Origin: Reinekea sp. G2M2-21
Lineage (GTDB): Bacteria; Pseudomonadota; Gammaproteobacteria; Pseudomonadales; Natronospirillaceae
Assembly: GCF_015687175.1 (NCBI RefSeq)
Contig: NZ_JADPQG010000002.1
Span: forward strand, 682,001 to 746,000
Direction of reading: 5' to 3'
DNA: 64,000 nucleotides
Shown here: positions 26,951 to 35,443 of the stretch, one piece after another
Layout of the letters: each line of letters begins with the position of its first letter
Position numbering within the stretch: position 1 is the first letter of the stretch
Translations under genes and position numbers: made by a program
Notes under the pieces: generated by a model
Database searches by the model: none
What the model saw: only the letters and a program-made list of their open reading frames with translations
What the model was told of the DNA's origin: nothing

Positions 26951-27493
26951 ATGAGAAAGGTCATTTATTATATTGCGACGTCTGCGGATGGTTTCATTGC
27001 GGACCAGGACGGGGGTGTGGATAAGTTCTTGATGGAAGGTCCTCATGTCGATGACTTTCAACAGGAACTGCAGCAGTTTTCAGATGTGATCATGGGTGCG
27101 AATACGTATCGCTTTGGTTTTCAATATGGCATTCAACCTGGCCAGCCTGCATACCCAGGACTAAAACATTGGGTGGTCTCGACACATCTGAAATTTCCGT
27201 CGAGCCAGGAGGTTGTCTGCCTGTCGGACGATGTCCTCTCAACACTGCAGTCACGCAAAGAGTTAAACGGCCCTTCTATTTGGTTGTGCGGTGGCGGAGA
27301 GCTGGCGGGCTGGATGATGGCGCATGGACTGATCGACGAAGTGAAGCTGAAAGTGAACCCGTTCTTTCTGGGCCAGGGCATACCGCTATTCGGGCGCTCT
27401 TCCGCATTGCCAGCGCGAGCTACGCTTAAAACCTCGCGGCAATATTCCAATGGTGTGGCTATTCTGCATTACACTGTTGAGGCATCAGGATAA
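26951..27493 (+). CDS. RibD C-terminal/dihydrofolate-reductase-fold protein
   Basis: This 180-residue protein of the YyaP/YwjB group has the RibD C-terminal (DHFR-like) fold. It starts RKVIYYIATSADGFIAD, has the NADPH-loop region VIMGANTYRFG (about 46-56), the IWLCGGGELAG motif (about 112-122) and a C-terminal half with LKVNPFFLGQGIPLF. It is a predicted reductase of unknown substrate. It ends 31 bases before an AraC-type regulator gene, so the two are probably cotranscribed. Confidence 0.92.
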   Translation: MRKVIYYIATSADGFIADQDGGVDKFLMEGPHVDDFQQELQQFSDVIMGANTYRFGFQYGIQPGQPAYPGLKHWVVSTHLKFPSSQEVVCLSDDVLSTLQSRKELNGPSIWLCGGGELAGWMMAHGLIDEVKLKVNPFFLGQGIPLFGRSSALPARATLKTSRQYSNGVAILHYTVEASG

Positions 27494-27524
27494 CGTCGTT
27501 TATTGGACAGCGACCGGAGGGCGC

Positions 27525-28355
27525 ATGGAGATCTGTCAATACAGGCCAGAAGGCCTGCTCAGGAATTGGATCCATTGCATTATCTTTTATCGAGGGTATT
27601 CGTCTGAATGTCCTGTGGAACGTGTTCTTCCCGGTAATTACAGCCAATTGGTGATCCCGCTGGATGATCAGGTGCGCCGGGTCAGACGGCATCAGCAGAT
27701 CGGCGCCTGCGAATTCAGACAAGGTTGGCTCATGGGGATTCAAACCCACCCGGTTGATTATGAGTCCGAGCAAAACGCCACGACCGTCGTTGTGCAGTTT
27801 AACGCGTTGGCACTGAGTCCTCTTTGCCAACTGGCAAGCCATGAGTTGACGAACCAGATGATTGCGTTGGAGAGTCTGGGACCGACTTTCGTTCAATTAC
27901 GGGAGCGACTCTGTCGCTTGTCTGAGGCCAAAGATATTTTGCAGTTTCTTGAATCATCATTGACTCAGTTGTTAGCCCGTTCGTCGCCAGATGATCGAGT
28001 TGTCCGTTATTTGCAAGCCGATCGTATGAGTGATTGTCTGTCTCTGCGAGACATATCAGAAGCCATGGGCTTTAGTCACAAACACTTCATTAACAAGTTT
28101 AAACAGGCCACTGGTATTACCCCAAAACTGTACCAACGTCTCATGCGCTTGAATCAGGCATTACTGGGGTTGGGTGGCGGCGAAGCACCGAGAGGTCTGA
28201 CCGACTTCGGTGATTTTTTTGATCAGTCCCACGCGATCCACGAAATGAAATCCTTTACCGGGCTGACACCGCGCCAATTGCAGCAATCCCGCCGGCCTTA
28301 CCCCAACGTCATTGAGTTATTTCATGACAGCGCGGAACTTTCTGAGGCGAAGTAA
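27525..28355 (+). CDS. AraC-family transcriptional regulator
   Basis: The protein has 276 residues from ATG 27525, which has a strong GGAGG site (an earlier in-frame ATG at 27450 lies inside the upstream gene). The N-terminal ligand or dimer domain (about 1-150, with VLPGNYSQLVIPL and QPG-like MGIQTHPVDY) is of the DUF6597 type. The C-terminal AraC HTH has LSLRDISEAMGFSHKHFINKFKQATGITPK. The last part (about 230-276) is extended and ends in a partial second helix repeat. It is likely the local regulator of the RibD-like gene before it. Confidence 0.9.
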   Translation: MEICQYRPEGLLRNWIHCIIFYRGYSSECPVERVLPGNYSQLVIPLDDQVRRVRRHQQIGACEFRQGWLMGIQTHPVDYESEQNATTVVVQFNALALSPLCQLASHELTNQMIALESLGPTFVQLRERLCRLSEAKDILQFLESSLTQLLARSSPDDRVVRYLQADRMSDCLSLRDISEAMGFSHKHFINKFKQATGITPKLYQRLMRLNQALLGLGGGEAPRGLTDFGDFFDQSHAIHEMKSFTGLTPRQLQQSRRPYPNVIELFHDSAELSEAK

Positions 28356-28359
28356 CTGT

Positions 28360-29352
28360 TTACATTTTTCCGGTCGCCATCAGCCATTGCAGGCAATCCG
28401 CTAAAGGTTCTTTTACTGGGATCGAGGCGTTATAGCCCAATTCCTGTTGTGCTTTCGCACTGCTCACTTGCAGTTTGTCACTGACGATAAAGGCTTTTTC
28501 TGGGGTAACATCCGGTTCCTTTCCAGAGACGTTGGCCCAGAGCGCAGACAGCTGACCGACCAGTTGCAGCACCCAGGCGGGCATTGCTTTTGACGGCGTC
28601 GTTTCGCCAACCAACGCGCCGATTTCCCGAATGAATTGTACGAAGCTCATGTCGTCGCCCGACAAGATATAATTCTCGCCCCGGCGCCCTGTGTCGTAAG
28701 CACGAATATGCGCTTTGGCGACTTCCTTAATGTCGCAGAAACTGCCGACACCGGGTGGCACGCCAGGTAAGGTTTTGTTTTTAACCATTCGCATCATCTG
28801 CGACCAGTTGTGATAATCTGGTGCGCCAACGAGGTGACAGGGGTTGAGAATCACCGCATCGAGTTGACGGTGTTGGACGGCATCTCTGACCAACTTTTCA
28901 GACAAATGCTTAGTCCGGTAGTAATTGCAGAAAGACATTTCACCCAACTGCAATGAGGCTTCGGTGATGGTGTCCTCGTGAACGCCGTAGGCGGCAATAC
29001 TGGACGTATGAATGAAGCGTTTGGCGTGTTTTTGCAGCGCGGTGGTAATGGCGTTTTCCGTTCCTGTTAGGTTGATCCGATCTTGTTGGGCGTTTTTCTT
29101 GCGCCACAGGCTGGTGTCCGCTGCCACGTGAAAAAAAGCATCAACCTTATCTGGGCAGCCCGCCAGCAGCGTTTCCAGTTGGGTGACATCGCCGTTGTGC
29201 CAATGGATATCCAGACCATCAAATTCAGCTGTGTTCGATGTTGCCCGCTTTAATGCGTGAACCTTCACGCCGGAAGCCGCCAGCTGACGAACGATGTTGG
29301 TACCCAGGAAGCCAGTGGCGCCGGTGACGAAGGCGGTTTTTAAAGTCGACAT
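28360..29352 (-). CDS. NAD(P)-dependent epimerase/dihydroflavonol reductase-like
   Basis: This 330-residue extended short-chain dehydrogenase has the Rossmann motif TGATGFLGTNIVRQL (about residues 11-25) and the catalytic Ser and YxxxK, seen as SSIAAYG and YYRTKHLSEK (about 141 onward). It resembles dihydroflavonol-4-reductase or 3-beta-HSD-type enzymes. The substrate is unknown. The gene is single and converges with the AraC-type gene (4-base gap). Confidence 0.92.
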   Translation of the reverse strand: MSTLKTAFVTGATGFLGTNIVRQLAASGVKVHALKRATSNTAEFDGLDIHWHNGDVTQLETLLAGCPDKVDAFFHVAADTSLWRKKNAQQDRINLTGTENAITTALQKHAKRFIHTSSIAAYGVHEDTITEASLQLGEMSFCNYYRTKHLSEKLVRDAVQHRQLDAVILNPCHLVGAPDYHNWSQMMRMVKNKTLPGVPPGVGSFCDIKEVAKAHIRAYDTGRRGENYILSGDDMSFVQFIREIGALVGETTPSKAMPAWVLQLVGQLSALWANVSGKEPDVTPEKAFIVSDKLQVSSAKAQQELGYNASIPVKEPLADCLQWLMATGKM

Positions 29353-29460
29353 GTTTTTACGTTGCCCTTAACCCAAAACGTTGACTACCATCTAAGCATA
29401 AGCCTTCGGTGAAATCTAACCATCGATTGCAAAACTCTCGAGGAACGCGGAGTAAAGGAT

Positions 29461-30129
29461 ATGACTCAGACTTCTCCCGGTACGGTGCTGTTCGACATGG
29501 ATGGCGTTCTGATTGACTCTCATCGCTGTGCGCACAAAATTTTAGCCAAGGTTGCCGCGACGTATGGAATTACGCTGTCCGTCGCCGATATTCGGGCCAT
29601 GGGCAGCCTCAGTGGCGCGCAGTTTTGGCGAACCCTGAAACAATGCTATGGCTTGACCCCAACGGTGGAAGAGTTGCAGGCCAGCTACCCTGTGGCCGAC
29701 GAAATTGCGCAGTATTCACAATTGGGACTCATGCCCGGTATAGAACAGCAACTGCAGCAACTGAAGAGTAAGGGCTATCAGCTGGGTCTGGTGACCAGTG
29801 CAACACGCGAACGGGTCGACGCCGTTCTAGCTCTGTTGACTGACGCTGACGTGTTCGAGGTGGTGATCAGCGCGGAAGATGTCAGTCGTCATAAACCCGA
29901 ACCGCATTGCTATCATCTGGCACTGGAGCTCATGTCAGCTAGTTCGGCCCGCAGTGTGGCTGTTGAGGATTCCGCCAACGGTGCCATGGCGGCCTGTCTG
30001 GCCGGATGCAAAGTCATTGGTTTTAAGTCGCCGCAATGGGCGGACGACCCCTTCGCTGCGAACGCCTTTGTGGACGATTTTCGCAATCATGATTTATCAA
30101 CCACAGTTGAGGTTGTCTTAAAGGCATGA
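29461..30129 (+). CDS. HAD-superfamily phosphatase (beta-phosphoglucomutase/Gph-like)
   Basis: This 222-residue enzyme shows all HAD motifs: motif I FDMDGVLIDS (nucleophile D12 and D14), motif II VTSAT (about 112), and motifs III/IV with RHKPEPHCY and VEDSANG. It would dephosphorylate, or transfer phosphate on, a small sugar phosphate. A GGAG ribosome site is present. Its stop overlaps the start of the WYL regulator by 4 bases, so they form an operon. Confidence 0.92.
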   Translation: MTQTSPGTVLFDMDGVLIDSHRCAHKILAKVAATYGITLSVADIRAMGSLSGAQFWRTLKQCYGLTPTVEELQASYPVADEIAQYSQLGLMPGIEQQLQQLKSKGYQLGLVTSATRERVDAVLALLTDADVFEVVISAEDVSRHKPEPHCYHLALELMSASSARSVAVEDSANGAMAACLAGCKVIGFKSPQWADDPFAANAFVDDFRNHDLSTTVEVVLKA

Positions 30130-30806
30130 GCCGAATTGATATTCTGTTTCAGATGACTCAAATCATTCGCAGCCGGCCCTACACTACCGCAGCGTATCTG
30201 TCTGACCGCTTAAACATTTCGGTGCGTTCGGTTTACCGTTATGTGAACGACCTGACGCTGGCAGGTGTACCCATCATCAGTCAAACAGGCAAGGGCTATT
30301 GGATCGACAAAGATTTCGATATGCCCCCATTGCATCTGTCCCCGGAAGAATTGTTGGCGTTGTCTTTAGGCAGCCGATTGGTTCAGGCTGTCGCGGACCC
30401 GTTTCTGGCAGACGCGGCACAGCAGTTGCTGGACAAGGTTGATGCCGTGGTACCTCATAACCACCGTAAATTGTTGTGGCAAACCCGAATTCACGCACCC
30501 GCCGCAATTATTGATGAGCCAACCGCTGCACGCCTGGGTTGCGTGCGACAAGCGGTTGAACAGAAGCAAAAGTTGAGCATTCATTATCTGGACGCTAATG
30601 ACCGAACGTCTGAGCGCGTCATCTGGCCACTGGCGTTAGCTTTTTGGGGACAGGCCTGGACCATCGCTGCCTGGTGTGAGCAGCGCACTGCGTTCCGCGC
30701 TTTTCGAGTCGACCGCATTCGCCAGGCCGATCGTCTTGGCCAGGCATTTCCAGACCAGCCCGGAAGGACACTGGCTGATTTTGTTGAACAGCAGAAAGCT
30801 GGCTAA
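30126..30806 (+). CDS. YafY-type HTH/WYL-domain transcriptional regulator
   Basis: This 226-residue protein has an N-terminal HTH_11 domain (YTTAAYLSDRLNISVRSVYRYVNDL, about residues 19-43) and a central WYL domain (about 125-205: LSIHYLDANDRTSERVIWPLAL ... WTIAAWCE ... FRAFRVDRI). WYL domains bind nucleotides or nucleic acid and control DNA-damage, defence or metabolic genes. It is translationally coupled to the HAD phosphatase gene, which it may regulate. Confidence 0.92.
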   Translation: MSRIDILFQMTQIIRSRPYTTAAYLSDRLNISVRSVYRYVNDLTLAGVPIISQTGKGYWIDKDFDMPPLHLSPEELLALSLGSRLVQAVADPFLADAAQQLLDKVDAVVPHNHRKLLWQTRIHAPAAIIDEPTAARLGCVRQAVEQKQKLSIHYLDANDRTSERVIWPLALAFWGQAWTIAAWCEQRTAFRAFRVDRIRQADRLGQAFPDQPGRTLADFVEQQKAG

Positions 30807-31534
30807 GCCGCAACGAAAGCGCCCTGAGAGCGGTCTGTTGATGCCCATTGAGTGCCCAATTGAGCGCTGACCCGCTCGATGTACAGTTTCAGATTCGGAA
30901 ATTCTGCGGCGACATCGGTTAATTGAATTTTCAGTTCGCAATTCACTAATTGGCTGAGCACTGCCCAGATCGAGCAATCGTAATGGGTCATCTGCTGCCC
31001 GCAAACGAAGGGCTGCTCAGTCAGACGCTGGCTCAGTGCGCTCAGGTCGGCGCGGGCGCGCTCCAGGATAAACGATTCGGGCAACCGGCCCAGCCCCTGG
31101 CCATAGAGTGCGTTCCTGGCTTGCTTACGGGCCTTGCTCACAATGAACGGCCGTACCGGAAACGGGATTTGACCGAAAAAAGCGTCTCGCAAAATCGGCC
31201 AGGCGCGGTTGTCCATCCAGCGAAAATAAACCATCGCCCAGTACAGGTGGTCTTCCGTTAAACGCTGAAATGCGTGACCGATCGCCATGTCCAAACCTTC
31301 GGGATAACGGATGTTCTTATCTTGGATCAGACGGTCGATAATCAGGCTCGAATCGCCCAGCCGTTCAGCGTTGTAGTCGACAAAAGGCACCTTATTGAAT
31401 GGTCCCTGAAACGGCAGACCTTCCTGAATGGTAAATGGAATTTCCTGCCAGCGCAGAAACGCCTCCAGCTTTAAGCAATAAGGACTGGCATTGGGCAGGC
31501 CAAACATCGGTTTTGGTTGGAACAGGGTAATCAT
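30803..31534 (-). CDS. metaxin/Fax-type glutathione S-transferase-like protein
   Basis: The protein has 243 residues from the ATG at 31534, which has an AAGGAGAG site 6 bases before it. The thioredoxin-fold N-terminus (FGLPNASPYCLKLEAFLRW; KVPFVDYNAERLGDSSLIIDRL) and helical C-terminus (CGQQMTHYDCSIWAVLSQL) match the GST_N_4/GST_C_6 group found in Fax and metaxin. A CxxC-like motif is absent; the SPYC cysteine is single. It converges with the WYL gene with a 4-base overlap. Detoxification or protein-binding roles are both possible. Confidence 0.88.
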   Translation of the reverse strand: MITLFQPKPMFGLPNASPYCLKLEAFLRWQEIPFTIQEGLPFQGPFNKVPFVDYNAERLGDSSLIIDRLIQDKNIRYPEGLDMAIGHAFQRLTEDHLYWAMVYFRWMDNRAWPILRDAFFGQIPFPVRPFIVSKARKQARNALYGQGLGRLPESFILERARADLSALSQRLTEQPFVCGQQMTHYDCSIWAVLSQLVNCELKIQLTDVAAEFPNLKLYIERVSAQLGTQWASTDRSQGAFVAA

Positions 31535-31720
31535 ATGCGCTCTCCTTGGTTGATTTGGCGAAAGCATACCAACAGGCTACTGCCAACAGGCTGGCAGTAA
31601 GTCGTGACAGAGGTTGATAGTTCTTTCAAAAACCGAATGTACTCAATTAGCCGTTAGCGAAATTTCTGCGTGAAGAATCAAAAGGGTCTGAGGATTCAGG
31701 CTTAGCCATTAACAATCCCA

Positions 31721-31845
31721 GCCCGAATCGTCGGACCGGCTCGGCCCTTGACGGCGAAAGTTTCCCAGTGAAACCAAGTCACTGAATGATGCAAACGCTG
31801 AAGATAAAAACTAAATACGCTTAAGTAAGTGCCATTCGGGCTGCC
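31721..31845 (+). repeat. dispersed 125-bp intergenic repeat, copy 1
   Basis: The element starts GCCCGAATCGTCGGACCGG and aligns without gaps over 125 bp to 60486-60610, and over about 88 bp to the reverse strand of 59880-59967. It is non-coding. The surrounding gap 31535-31963 shows no gene. Confidence 0.75.
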
Positions 31846-31963
31846 CTCTTTGAACGAAAAAACTTCCGAAAGATTATTTCGTTAAGAACTACAAACAAAC
31901 GTTCAGATCTGACGGGTTCTTCACAACAAAGAATGCCGATATTGACAGCCGAAATTGGCAGAG

Positions 31964-32968
31964 TTATTTAGGTGCGGGGCCGGACGAACCCCGGACCACC
32001 AACTCCGGTTGGAAATGTTGGAATATCTTGCCGGTTTTCTCGCCGAGTCGACTCAGCGCCAGATTCGCGGCTTGTTGACCGAATTGGGCTACCGGGATAT
32101 TCACCGTCGTTAGGCCCGGCTCAGTGTAGCGCGCCATCACCATGTCGTCGTAGCCCACCACACTGACATCATCAGGCACCGACAGTCCGTGCATTTTCAG
32201 CGCGTTCATGGCACCGATGGCCATATGGTCGTTTTGTGCGACCACACCTGTGAAGCGCATATTACGACGGCGTAACCGCTCTATGGATGCCTTACCACCG
32301 GCTTCCTGGTAGTCCGACTCAATGACCAATCGCTCATCGTATTCCATACCTGCTTGCTCAATGGCGCGGCGATACCCTGCCAAGCGAGAACGCGCATCGG
32401 CTTTAAACAGCGGACCGGTAATGCAGGCAATGTTGGTGTGACCCAGCTCGATAAGATGTTGCGTGGCCAGATAACCGCCCATGTCGTTATCCAGTGAAAT
32501 ACATTGGTCCGGCAGTTCCGGAATGAGGCGGTTCATCAGAATGATCGGGATATTCGCGGTGTCGCTGAGTTTTATGATGTCTTCATCGGGGATGGAGTCG
32601 AGATGCAACAGTAGTGCATCGACGCGGCGTTGCATCAGGAATTCGATGGCATCCTGCTCACTGTCGAGGGTGTCATGGCCACTGGTGATGATGAGATGCT
32701 TGCCGAGTTTGCGCACTTCATCTTCCGCGGCACGCATCATATCTCCGAAAAAGGGACCACCAAGATCACTGACCACCATACCGACCGTATCAGATTTGTT
32801 CGTGGCTAACGCTTTGGCAAAGGAGTTAGGTTGATAACCCAGTTCTTTCATGGCGGCGAGAACTTTTTCGCGCGTCGAATCTGACACCCATTTGTTGCCA
32901 TTCACGACTCGACTGACCGTCGCCACTGAGACATTTGCGTGTTTTGAGACTTCGCGGATAGTTGCCAT
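31964..32968 (-). CDS. LacI-family transcriptional regulator of the beta-glucan/cellobiose genes
   Basis: This 334-residue repressor has the LacI HTH at the N-terminus (TIREVSKHANVSVATVSRVVNG, hinge helix near NSFAKALATNKS) and the periplasmic-binding-protein-like sugar domain after it, including VGYDDMVMARYTEPGLTTV. A perfect palindrome TGTAACCGGTTACA lies 31 bases upstream of its own start. Near copies precede the transporter-GH1 operon, the GH9 gene and the epimerase-GH94 operon. It therefore most likely represses all of them and itself until a cello-oligosaccharide or derivative binds. The effector is inferred, not seen. Confidence 0.93.
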   Translation of the reverse strand: MATIREVSKHANVSVATVSRVVNGNKWVSDSTREKVLAAMKELGYQPNSFAKALATNKSDTVGMVVSDLGGPFFGDMMRAAEDEVRKLGKHLIITSGHDTLDSEQDAIEFLMQRRVDALLLHLDSIPDEDIIKLSDTANIPIILMNRLIPELPDQCISLDNDMGGYLATQHLIELGHTNIACITGPLFKADARSRLAGYRRAIEQAGMEYDERLVIESDYQEAGGKASIERLRRRNMRFTGVVAQNDHMAIGAMNALKMHGLSVPDDVSVVGYDDMVMARYTEPGLTTVNIPVAQFGQQAANLALSRLGEKTGKIFQHFQPELVVRGSSGPAPK

Positions 32969-32998
32969 AGCAGTCAGGATCTAAGAATAGAGGTTTAA

Positions 32999-33012
32999 TG
33001 TAACCGGTTACA
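32999..33012. promoter_or_regulatory. LacI-family operator (perfect palindrome), autoregulatory
   Basis: TGTAACCGGTTACA, perfectly symmetric with central CG, 31 bases upstream of the lacI-type start. This points to autorepression and anchors the motif for the regulon. Confidence 0.9.
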
Positions 33013-33139
33013 GTGAGCTTGCCAAGCACATTTTAGGGTTTTATCGGACGAAAGTCCCCTTCAAAGTCAAAAAGTGGCGCAGATATCTGATGGTTGTTTC
33101 AGGTTTTTGCGGCGTGTTGCGGTGCTGTTTCAGATACGG

Positions 33140-33173
33140 CGCCCGCTGGACCGTTATCTGTGGCCGGCGGGCG
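33140..33173. other. GC-rich hairpin between chemoreceptor and lacI genes
   Basis: CGCCCGCTGG and CCGGCGGGCG pair over 10 positions with one G-T wobble around a 14-base loop. There is no T-run. It may act as a weak terminator or mRNA 3' stem for the chemoreceptor transcript. Confidence 0.45.
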
Positions 33174-33184
33174 ATCCGGCGAGG

Positions 33185-35260
33185 TTACAGAATTTTAAAA
33201 CGCGAGACTTTTTCTGCTAAGGTTGAGGCTTCGTCTGCCAACTGGTGGCTGCCAGCTTGCATGGCTTGCGCCGACTGTTGTGTCTGTTCGGCGAGGTTAG
33301 ACACCTGCAGCACATTGTTATTGATTTCATTGACGGTAGCCGCTTGCTCTTCGGATGCGGTGGCAATCAGGTGGCTGAGGTCCTGTACCTCCTCCATGAT
33401 CCCGGTAAAGCCCGCAATGGTGGTGTCGGCGCGTTGCGTACTTTCGAGACTTTTCGCCACTAGTTCACTGCTTTGCTGCATGACACTGACAGCGCTGGAT
33501 GATTCTTTCAACATGGTGTCGGTCATCTGCTGGATTTCCAGCGTCGATGCCTGTGTGCGACTGGCCAGCGCGCGGACTTCATCGGCAACCACCGCAAATC
33601 CACGCCCCTGTTCTCCAGCGCGTGCTGCTTCAATAGCCGCATTCAGTGCCAGCAAGTTGGTTTGTTCGGCGATTCCGCCAATGGTGGTAAGAATCGATTC
33701 AATCCCCTGAACGCCATTATTCAATGAATGAATAACATTCTGTGCTTCCGCCGTTTGTACACTCACTTGCTCCACCAGTGTGCGGCATTCGCCAACTTCC
33801 TGCCGACCTTGCCCGGCAACTTTTCCGGCGTCGTTAACTTTCTTCAGTGTGTCACTGGCGTGCTGGGCCACCTCATGTGCCGTGGCGGACATTTCGGTGA
33901 GTGCGGTGGCCACCATGTCCAGCTCGTTTTTCTGCCCAGCGACAAACGACAGCGTGTTTTCAGACTGTTTACTGACGGTATCGACACTGTCGTTAATCTG
34001 GACCTGTGCCTGCCCAATACCACTAACGATATCGCGCAGACCGTCACTGACGTCGGTCACGGCAGTCTGAATGCGGCCAAACTCATCAGCTTTGGCTTGT
34101 TCGTGCGTCGAATGCAGTTCGCCGAGTGCGAGTTTGTGCAGTGGTCGCTGGATTTTTGCGATAGCCGTCTTGAAGTAGCGAGTCAGATAAACCGAAATCG
34201 CCAACACAAAGCTCAACGCAATTAACCCGCTGACCAGACCAACCCATATCTGTGTTTTTAAGGCTGTCTTGGTGGTGCTGGCTGACCGTTGCAAGTCATC
34301 AAAACTTAACCGAACAATCGCGTCTGTGGTATCAAGAATGGCCGTCATTTGTTCACGGAAAGTCTGCAGAGCTTGGGTTTGCTGTTGCGCCAAACCCACC
34401 TGCGTTTGCTTTATGGTGACCAGTCCGTTGGTGTAGTCGTTGGTATCGGTGTTGTATTCACCTTGCGCCGTGATTTTAATCTGCGAGTTGGTGGCACTGA
34501 AGGTTTTCAGGAAATCCCGGTACAGGGCTGGGTCGTCGCCCGCCATACTGGGGAGCATGCCAAAAAAGGAATCGAAATCCTGTATCCAACCGGAAAGCTC
34601 AGTTTGCAATTCATCTACGCGTTGTGGGTCATTGGCCGACTTCAGCTTTTCAATGATCAACATGCCGTAGTTGGCTGAGGCCGCCAGTTCCTGAATCAAA
34701 CTGATGACGTAGTCGTCTGTTAATTCGTAAACGAAATCACCGATCAATGGCGTCAGGATATTTTCTGCTTCGCTTAAGGTTTGACTGGCGGAATTGAATT
34801 TTGAAATGGTACTGATCAACTCGGTTTGCTGGGTCGACAAGGTATCGATGCCGGAACCGATTGCCGTGATTTGACCATCCAATGTTTGCAACAGTTGCCG
34901 TACTTTCGTGGCCAGAGGTTCACTGATGTCAACCGTTTGCATGCGTGTAATTTCATTCAGAATATCACTGGCTAACGATTGGTAGCTTTGCTGCTCAGCC
35001 GCAAAATCAGCGTTCGATTTCGATTCCAGAATGGCGAGCACCACCGGTTCCAGTTTCTGCACATCCGAGGCCAGGTTTGCCGCCGAGGAAAATATCGGCA
35101 ATGCCTCATCGGTCATGCGCGTCAACAGAGACTGAGTACGCTGTGCATCGAAGTAGCTTTTCCCCACGTTGGCAAAAAATATCAGCGCAATGACGCTGAA
35201 CGCGAGGGTGATTTTAAACACCATGCTTTGACTCAGGCGAGTCGGGATTTGAGCGGTCAC
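33185..35260 (-). CDS. methyl-accepting chemotaxis protein with helical-bundle sensor
   Basis: The protein has 691 residues from GTG 35260, which has a GGAG site; an upstream ATG at 35365 adds an arginine-rich leader unlike the family. Helix 1 is at about 12-30, the all-helical periplasmic sensor at about 35-345 (long, with many Leu/Gln heptads), helix 2 near 350-370, then HAMP and the signalling tip [32 protein letters not shown]. It has no CheR-tether tail. It lies between the lacI-type gene and the GH94 operon, so it may sense a sugar taken up by that system. The promoter appears to be sigma-28 type (35417-35443). Confidence 0.93.
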   Translation of the reverse strand: MTAQIPTRLSQSMVFKITLAFSVIALIFFANVGKSYFDAQRTQSLLTRMTDEALPIFSSAANLASDVQKLEPVVLAILESKSNADFAAEQQSYQSLASDILNEITRMQTVDISEPLATKVRQLLQTLDGQITAIGSGIDTLSTQQTELISTISKFNSASQTLSEAENILTPLIGDFVYELTDDYVISLIQELAASANYGMLIIEKLKSANDPQRVDELQTELSGWIQDFDSFFGMLPSMAGDDPALYRDFLKTFSATNSQIKITAQGEYNTDTNDYTNGLVTIKQTQVGLAQQQTQALQTFREQMTAILDTTDAIVRLSFDDLQRSASTTKTALKTQIWVGLVSGLIALSFVLAISVYLTRYFKTAIAKIQRPLHKLALGELHSTHEQAKADEFGRIQTAVTDVSDGLRDIVSGIGQAQVQINDSVDTVSKQSENTLSFVAGQKNELDMVATALTEMSATAHEVAQHASDTLKKVNDAGKVAGQGRQEVGECRTLVEQVSVQTAEAQNVIHSLNNGVQGIESILTTIGGIAEQTNLLALNAAIEAARAGEQGRGFAVVADEVRALASRTQASTLEIQQMTDTMLKESSSAVSVMQQSSELVAKSLESTQRADTTIAGFTGIMEEVQDLSHLIATASEEQAATVNEINNNVLQVSNLAEQTQQSAQAMQAGSHQLADEASTLAEKVSRFKIL

Positions 35261-35416
35261 TGTGATTTTTCTCCAAAAACAGCGTCTATATATTCGACAA
35301 ATGAAGAAAATCCTTCTCGCTACCTTTTTGTGGGTAGTTGGTCTGTGCCGCGTTACACGGCACAACGTAATTCCATCGATTGTGGTCGAACGCGCGCTGG
35401 GTTTTTTAATACATTT

Positions 35417-35443
35417 CTATCGGCCCCGCGCGCACTTTCTTTA
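35417..35443 (-). promoter_or_regulatory. sigma-28 (FliA) promoter of the second chemoreceptor
   Basis: On the minus strand, TAAAGAAA, 11 bases, GCCGATAG: 6 of 8 and 7 of 8 to the FliA consensus with exact spacing. The first three bases of the -35 box are the TAA stop codon of the GH94 gene, so the promoter overlaps the end of the cellobiose phosphorylase frame. Confidence 0.8.
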
